Shown piece after piece: positions 61,591 through 64,000 of a DNA stretch of 64,000 nucleotides (positions within the stretch are counted from its first letter, which is position 1; each line of letters opens with the position of its first letter). Below the pieces are notes generated by a model. The model saw nothing but the letters and a program-made list of their open reading frames with translations, did not search any database and was not told where the DNA came from. The translations under genes and the position numbers were made by a program. Source of the DNA: Rhodobacter sp. CZR27 (GTDB taxonomy: Bacteria; Pseudomonadota; Alphaproteobacteria; Rhodobacterales; Rhodobacteraceae); contig NZ_CP023548.1 in the NCBI RefSeq assembly GCF_002407205.1, positions 954,501-1,018,500 of the forward strand, read 5' to 3'.

Positions 61591-61617
61591 GCGACCCGCC
61601 CCGGAAGCGCGGGTCGC
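61591..61617. terminator. Hairpin between converging tadA and UPF0173 genes
   Basis: Perfect 9-bp stem GCGACCCGC/GCGGGTCGC with a 9-base loop in a 56-bp convergent gap. No U-run, but placement suits a shared bidirectional terminator. Confidence 0.6.
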
Positions 61618-61630
61618 TCCTGCGATCGGG

Positions 61631-62323
61631 TCAGACCACGATCGGCTCCAGCACCTCGGGCTCGATCACCTCGACGCCCGGAAGGCCCTCGCGCAAGCTT
61701 GAGGCGTCCTGCTCGAGTAGCGGGAAGGTGCGGTAGTGGCAGGGAATGACCTTGCGGAAGTCGAAGTATTTCCGCGCCGCGAAGGCCGCGCGCTTCATGT
61801 CCATCGTGAAATGGCCACCTGCGGCGAGGATGCCGATGTCGGGCTTGTGGTACTCGCCCATCCAGCCCATGTCGGCCATGATGTCGGTATCGCCCGAGAC
61901 ATAGATCGTGTGGCCCTCGCCCGAGATCATGTAGCCCGATTCGGTCCCCGTGTAGATCGGCCCCGCCTCGCCGGAGACCGACGAGGAATGCGTCGCGGCC
62001 ACCATCGTGACCTTCGCGCCGCCGAGCGTCACCGTTCCGCCCTTGTTGAAGCCGATGCCGTCGATGCCCTCCTTCTCCTGCCACCAGGTCACGAGGTCGT
62101 AGATGCCGACGACGGGAATGGCGAGCTTCTTCGCGATCTGCACGGTATCGCCCGAATGGTCGCCGTGACCGTGGGTCAGGAGCAGGTGCGTGGCGCCCTG
62201 CAGCGCCTCGTCGCGCCGTTCGGCCGGAAAGAGCGGGTTGCCGGTGAGCCAGGGATCGACGAGCAGCACGGCCTGTTCGATCTCGATGCGGAAGCCGGAA
62301 TGGCCAAGCCAGGTGATCTTCAT
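61631..62323 (-). CDS. Metal-dependent hydrolase, UPF0173 (metallo-beta-lactamase fold)
   Basis: MBL-fold protein (230 residues). The metal motif HxHxDH is THGHGDHSGD; ATHSSS, YVSGDTDIM and IPCHYRTFP supply the remaining ligands. MKITWLGHSGFRIEI is the UPF0173 opening. Cytoplasmic; physiological substrate unknown. AGGAG precedes ATG 62323. Divergent from gatC across about 226 bp. Confidence 0.93.
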   Translation of the reverse strand: MKITWLGHSGFRIEIEQAVLLVDPWLTGNPLFPAERRDEALQGATHLLLTHGHGDHSGDTVQIAKKLAIPVVGIYDLVTWWQEKEGIDGIGFNKGGTVTLGGAKVTMVAATHSSSVSGEAGPIYTGTESGYMISGEGHTIYVSGDTDIMADMGWMGEYHKPDIGILAAGGHFTMDMKRAAFAARKYFDFRKVIPCHYRTFPLLEQDASSLREGLPGVEVIEPEVLEPIVV

Positions 62324-62549
62324 GCGAACTCCTTGTGAGGGGGCAGGCTGACCGCAGTCTAGAACAAAGCCGTGCCGAGGAAACGGATGGCTTGGCGCAC
62401 CCAGGCGGTCCTTGGGCGTGCTGGCGGTCTCCCGCTCGCGTCCTCGCACCGTTCGTTCCGTCTCGGGCCCGTGCGCAGGGCGCGGGCACATGCTTGCAGC
62501 GGCGGGTGCGCGTCGCTAAACGGAGCCCGAACACAAAGCGGAGAAGACC

Positions 62550-62837
62550 ATGTCGATCGACATCGAGACCGCGCGGCGGGTGGCGCATCTCGCGCGGATC
62601 CGCGTGGACGAGGCGGATCTGCCGGCACTGGCCGGCGAGCTTTCGGGCATCCTGACCTTCATGGAGCAGCTGAACGAGGTGAATGTCGAGGGCATCGAGC
62701 CGATGACCTCGGTCACGCCGATGCGGCTCAAGCGCCGCGCCGACGTGGTGACGGATGGCAACATGCAGGAGAAGGTGCTGTCGAACGCGCCCGACGCCCG
62801 CGAGGGCTTCTTCGCCGTGCCGAAGGTGGTGGAATGA
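62550..62837 (+). CDS. gatC: Aspartyl/glutamyl-tRNA amidotransferase subunit C
   Basis: GatC (95 residues) stabilises GatA in the transamidosome that makes Gln-tRNA(Gln) and/or Asn-tRNA(Asn). [20 protein letters not shown] and [19 protein letters not shown] are the conserved segments. GGAGAAG precedes ATG 62550. The stop overlaps gatA (ATGA). Confidence 0.96.
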   Translation: MSIDIETARRVAHLARIRVDEADLPALAGELSGILTFMEQLNEVNVEGIEPMTSVTPMRLKRRADVVTDGNMQEKVLSNAPDAREGFFAVPKVVE

Positions 62838-64000
62838 ACGCGAACGAACTGACGATCGCCGATGCCCGCGACGCGCTGGCCAGGGGCGAGCTTTCGGCGG
62901 TGGACCTGACCATGGCCTGCCTGACCGCCATCGACGCAGGCACGCCGCTCAACGCCTTCGTCCACCTGACGCCCGAGATCGCGCTGGATCAGGCGCGCGC
63001 CGCCGACGCCCGCCGCGGCGAGGGAGCAGGGGCGCTCAACGGCATTCCGCTGGGGATCAAGGATCTGTTCTGCACGAAGGGCGTCGCGTCGCAGGCGGCC
63101 TCGAACATCCTGAAGGGCTTCAGGCCGGAATACGAGTCGACCGTCACCTCGAAGCTCTTCGAGGCGGGCGCGGTGATGCTCGGTAAGCTGAACATGGACG
63201 AGTTCGCCATGGGCTCGTCGAACGAGACCTCGTGCTATGGCGATGCGGTGAACCCGTGGAAGGTCGATGACCGGAAGCTGACGCCGGGCGGATCGTCGGG
63301 CGGCTCGGCCGCGGCGGTGGCCGCAGACCTCTGCCTCGGCGCCACGGGAACCGACACCGGCGGCTCGATCCGGCAACCGGCGGCCTTCACCGGCATCGTG
63401 GGGATCAAGCCGACCTATGGCCGCGTCTCGCGCTGGGGGATCGTGGCTTTCGCCTCGTCGCTCGACCAGGCCGGGCCGATGACCAAGACGGTGCGCGATT
63501 CGGCGATCCTTCTGGGCGCGATGGCCGGGCACGACCCGAAGGATTCGACCTCCGCCGACATTCCGGTGCCGGACTTCGAGGCCGCGCTGACCGGCGACAT
63601 CCGCGGCAAGAAGATCGGCATCCCGCGTGAATACCGCATGGACGGGATGCCCGCCGAGATCGAGGCGCTCTGGCAGAAGGGCCGCGAGATGCTGGCCGAT
63701 GCCGGGGCCGAGATCGTGGACATCTCGCTTCCGCACACGAAATACGCGCTGCCGGCGTATTACGTGATCGCCCCGGCCGAGGCGTCCTCGAACCTCGCGC
63801 GCTATGATGGCGTGCGCTACGGTCACCGGGCGAAGCTGGGGCAGGGCGACGGCATCGTCGACATGTATGAGAAGACCCGCGCCGAGGGCTTCGGCAAGGA
63901 GGTCCAGCGCCGGGTGATGATCGGCACCTACGTGCTCTCGGCCGGCTTCTACGACGCCTACTACAACCGGGCGCGCAAGGTGCGCGCGCTGATCAAGCGC
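62834..64000 (+). CDS. gatA: Aspartyl/glutamyl-tRNA amidotransferase subunit A (5' part)
   Basis: Amidase-signature subunit; 389 residues visible, cut by the window end, with about 100 more expected. The Ser-cisSer-Lys triad is intact: Lys in LGIKDLF, cis-Ser in [11 protein letters not shown] and nucleophile Ser in [12 protein letters not shown]. It releases ammonia from glutamine for transfer to Glu/Asp on tRNA. The frame is open to base 64000. gatB presumably follows outside. Confidence 0.97.
   Translation, partial: MNANELTIADARDALARGELSAVDLTMACLTAIDAGTPLNAFVHLTPEIALDQARAADARRGEGAGALNGIPLGIKDLFCTKGVASQAASNILKGFRPEYESTVTSKLFEAGAVMLGKLNMDEFAMGSSNETSCYGDAVNPWKVDDRKLTPGGSSGGSAAAVAADLCLGATGTDTGGSIRQPAAFTGIVGIKPTYGRVSRWGIVAFASSLDQAGPMTKTVRDSAILLGAMAGHDPKDSTSADIPVPDFEAALTGDIRGKKIGIPREYRMDGMPAEIEALWQKGREMLADAGAEIVDISLPHTKYALPAYYVIAPAEASSNLARYDGVRYGHRAKLGQGDGIVDMYEKTRAEGFGKEVQRRVMIGTYVLSAGFYDAYYNRARKVRALIKR

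Noticed and set aside
1..64000. CRISPR arrays, insertion sequences, prophage, rRNA operons or replication origin
   Set aside because: No spaced direct repeats, transposase, integrase, phage structural genes, rRNA-like sequence or DnaA-box cluster was seen.

Overview
This 64 kb window is a gene-dense, high-GC chromosomal segment with short intergenic gaps and many TGATG or ATGA stop/start overlaps. The gene content points to an alphaproteobacterium of the Rhodobacteraceae/Paracoccaceae, probably close to Rhodobacter/Cereibacter sphaeroides. Supporting features are a short LOV protein of 176 residues with its photoactive Cys at position 55, which matches what I remember of RsLOV, HWE-family kinase signalling, long-form PurC, an Nfu-type scaffold and alphaproteobacterial EF-G-like and DUF2927 proteins. 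I see no rRNA, insertion sequence, prophage, plasmid origin or CRISPR array. One tRNA gene (Tyr, GTA) is present.

Layout. 1-6.5 kb (minus): a TauE/SafE exporter cut by the window edge, then a purine nucleoside salvage operon (BMP binding protein, twin-ATPase, two permeases, purine nucleoside phosphorylase). 6.5-10.2 kb (minus): rimI, tsaB, nfuA, a universal stress protein, a branched-chain aminotransferase and a VOC enzyme. 10.4-15.2 kb: an L,D-transpeptidase-like protein, a lauroyl-type acyltransferase, an isolated fliG homologue, a 51-residue secreted Cys protein, purB and a DUF333 lipoprotein. 15.3-20.5 kb: an RND efflux pump pair and an unknown membrane protein. 20.7-22.8 kb: glgX, followed by about 800 bp without a supportable gene.

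23.6-28.5 kb: a blue-light/sensor module. The LOV gene faces a 1166-residue CheB-CheR-PAS-HWE kinase, which is followed by an overlapping single-domain response regulator and two small membrane proteins. 28.6-31.3 kb (minus): a coupled DNA-repair pair, a radical SAM/HhH protein and a DUF4130-UdgX fusion. 31.5-34.6 kb: a marR-emrA-emrB drug-efflux operon. 34.6-36.2 kb: tRNA-Tyr, rlmB and a CoA-binding gene whose 5' leader contains a strong intrinsic terminator. 36.2-39.5 kb (minus): hisB-hisH-hisA-hisF-hisE. 39.7-46.4 kb: an EF-G-like GTPase lacking the usual catalytic His, a Tet-like MFS exporter, and a block of three alpha/beta hydrolases with a PLP-dependent dehydratase. 46.5-50.3 kb: an MsbA-like ABC exporter and an acyl-CoA synthetase. 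50.4-52.7 kb (minus): dtd, a PfkB sugar kinase and purC.

52.8-59.6 kb (minus): the most interesting accessory-looking block. It encodes a 27-residue TM peptide, XpaC-like, TelA-like, DUF2927, DUF6338-like, a 62-residue protein, an SPFH-GYF (virion-core-like) protein, a zinc-ribbon TM protein and a YqaA/DedA-like protein. It resembles a PspA-less envelope-stress module combined with TelA/XpaC. 59.7-64 kb: an RluB-type pseudouridine synthase with a long basic tail, tadA, a UPF0173 hydrolase, gatC and the start of gatA.

The strongest candidates for undescribed biology are the TelA/XpaC/SPFH block, the LOV plus CheB-CheR-HWE module, the radical SAM/UdgX pair and the terminator-containing leader at 35.65-35.8 kb.
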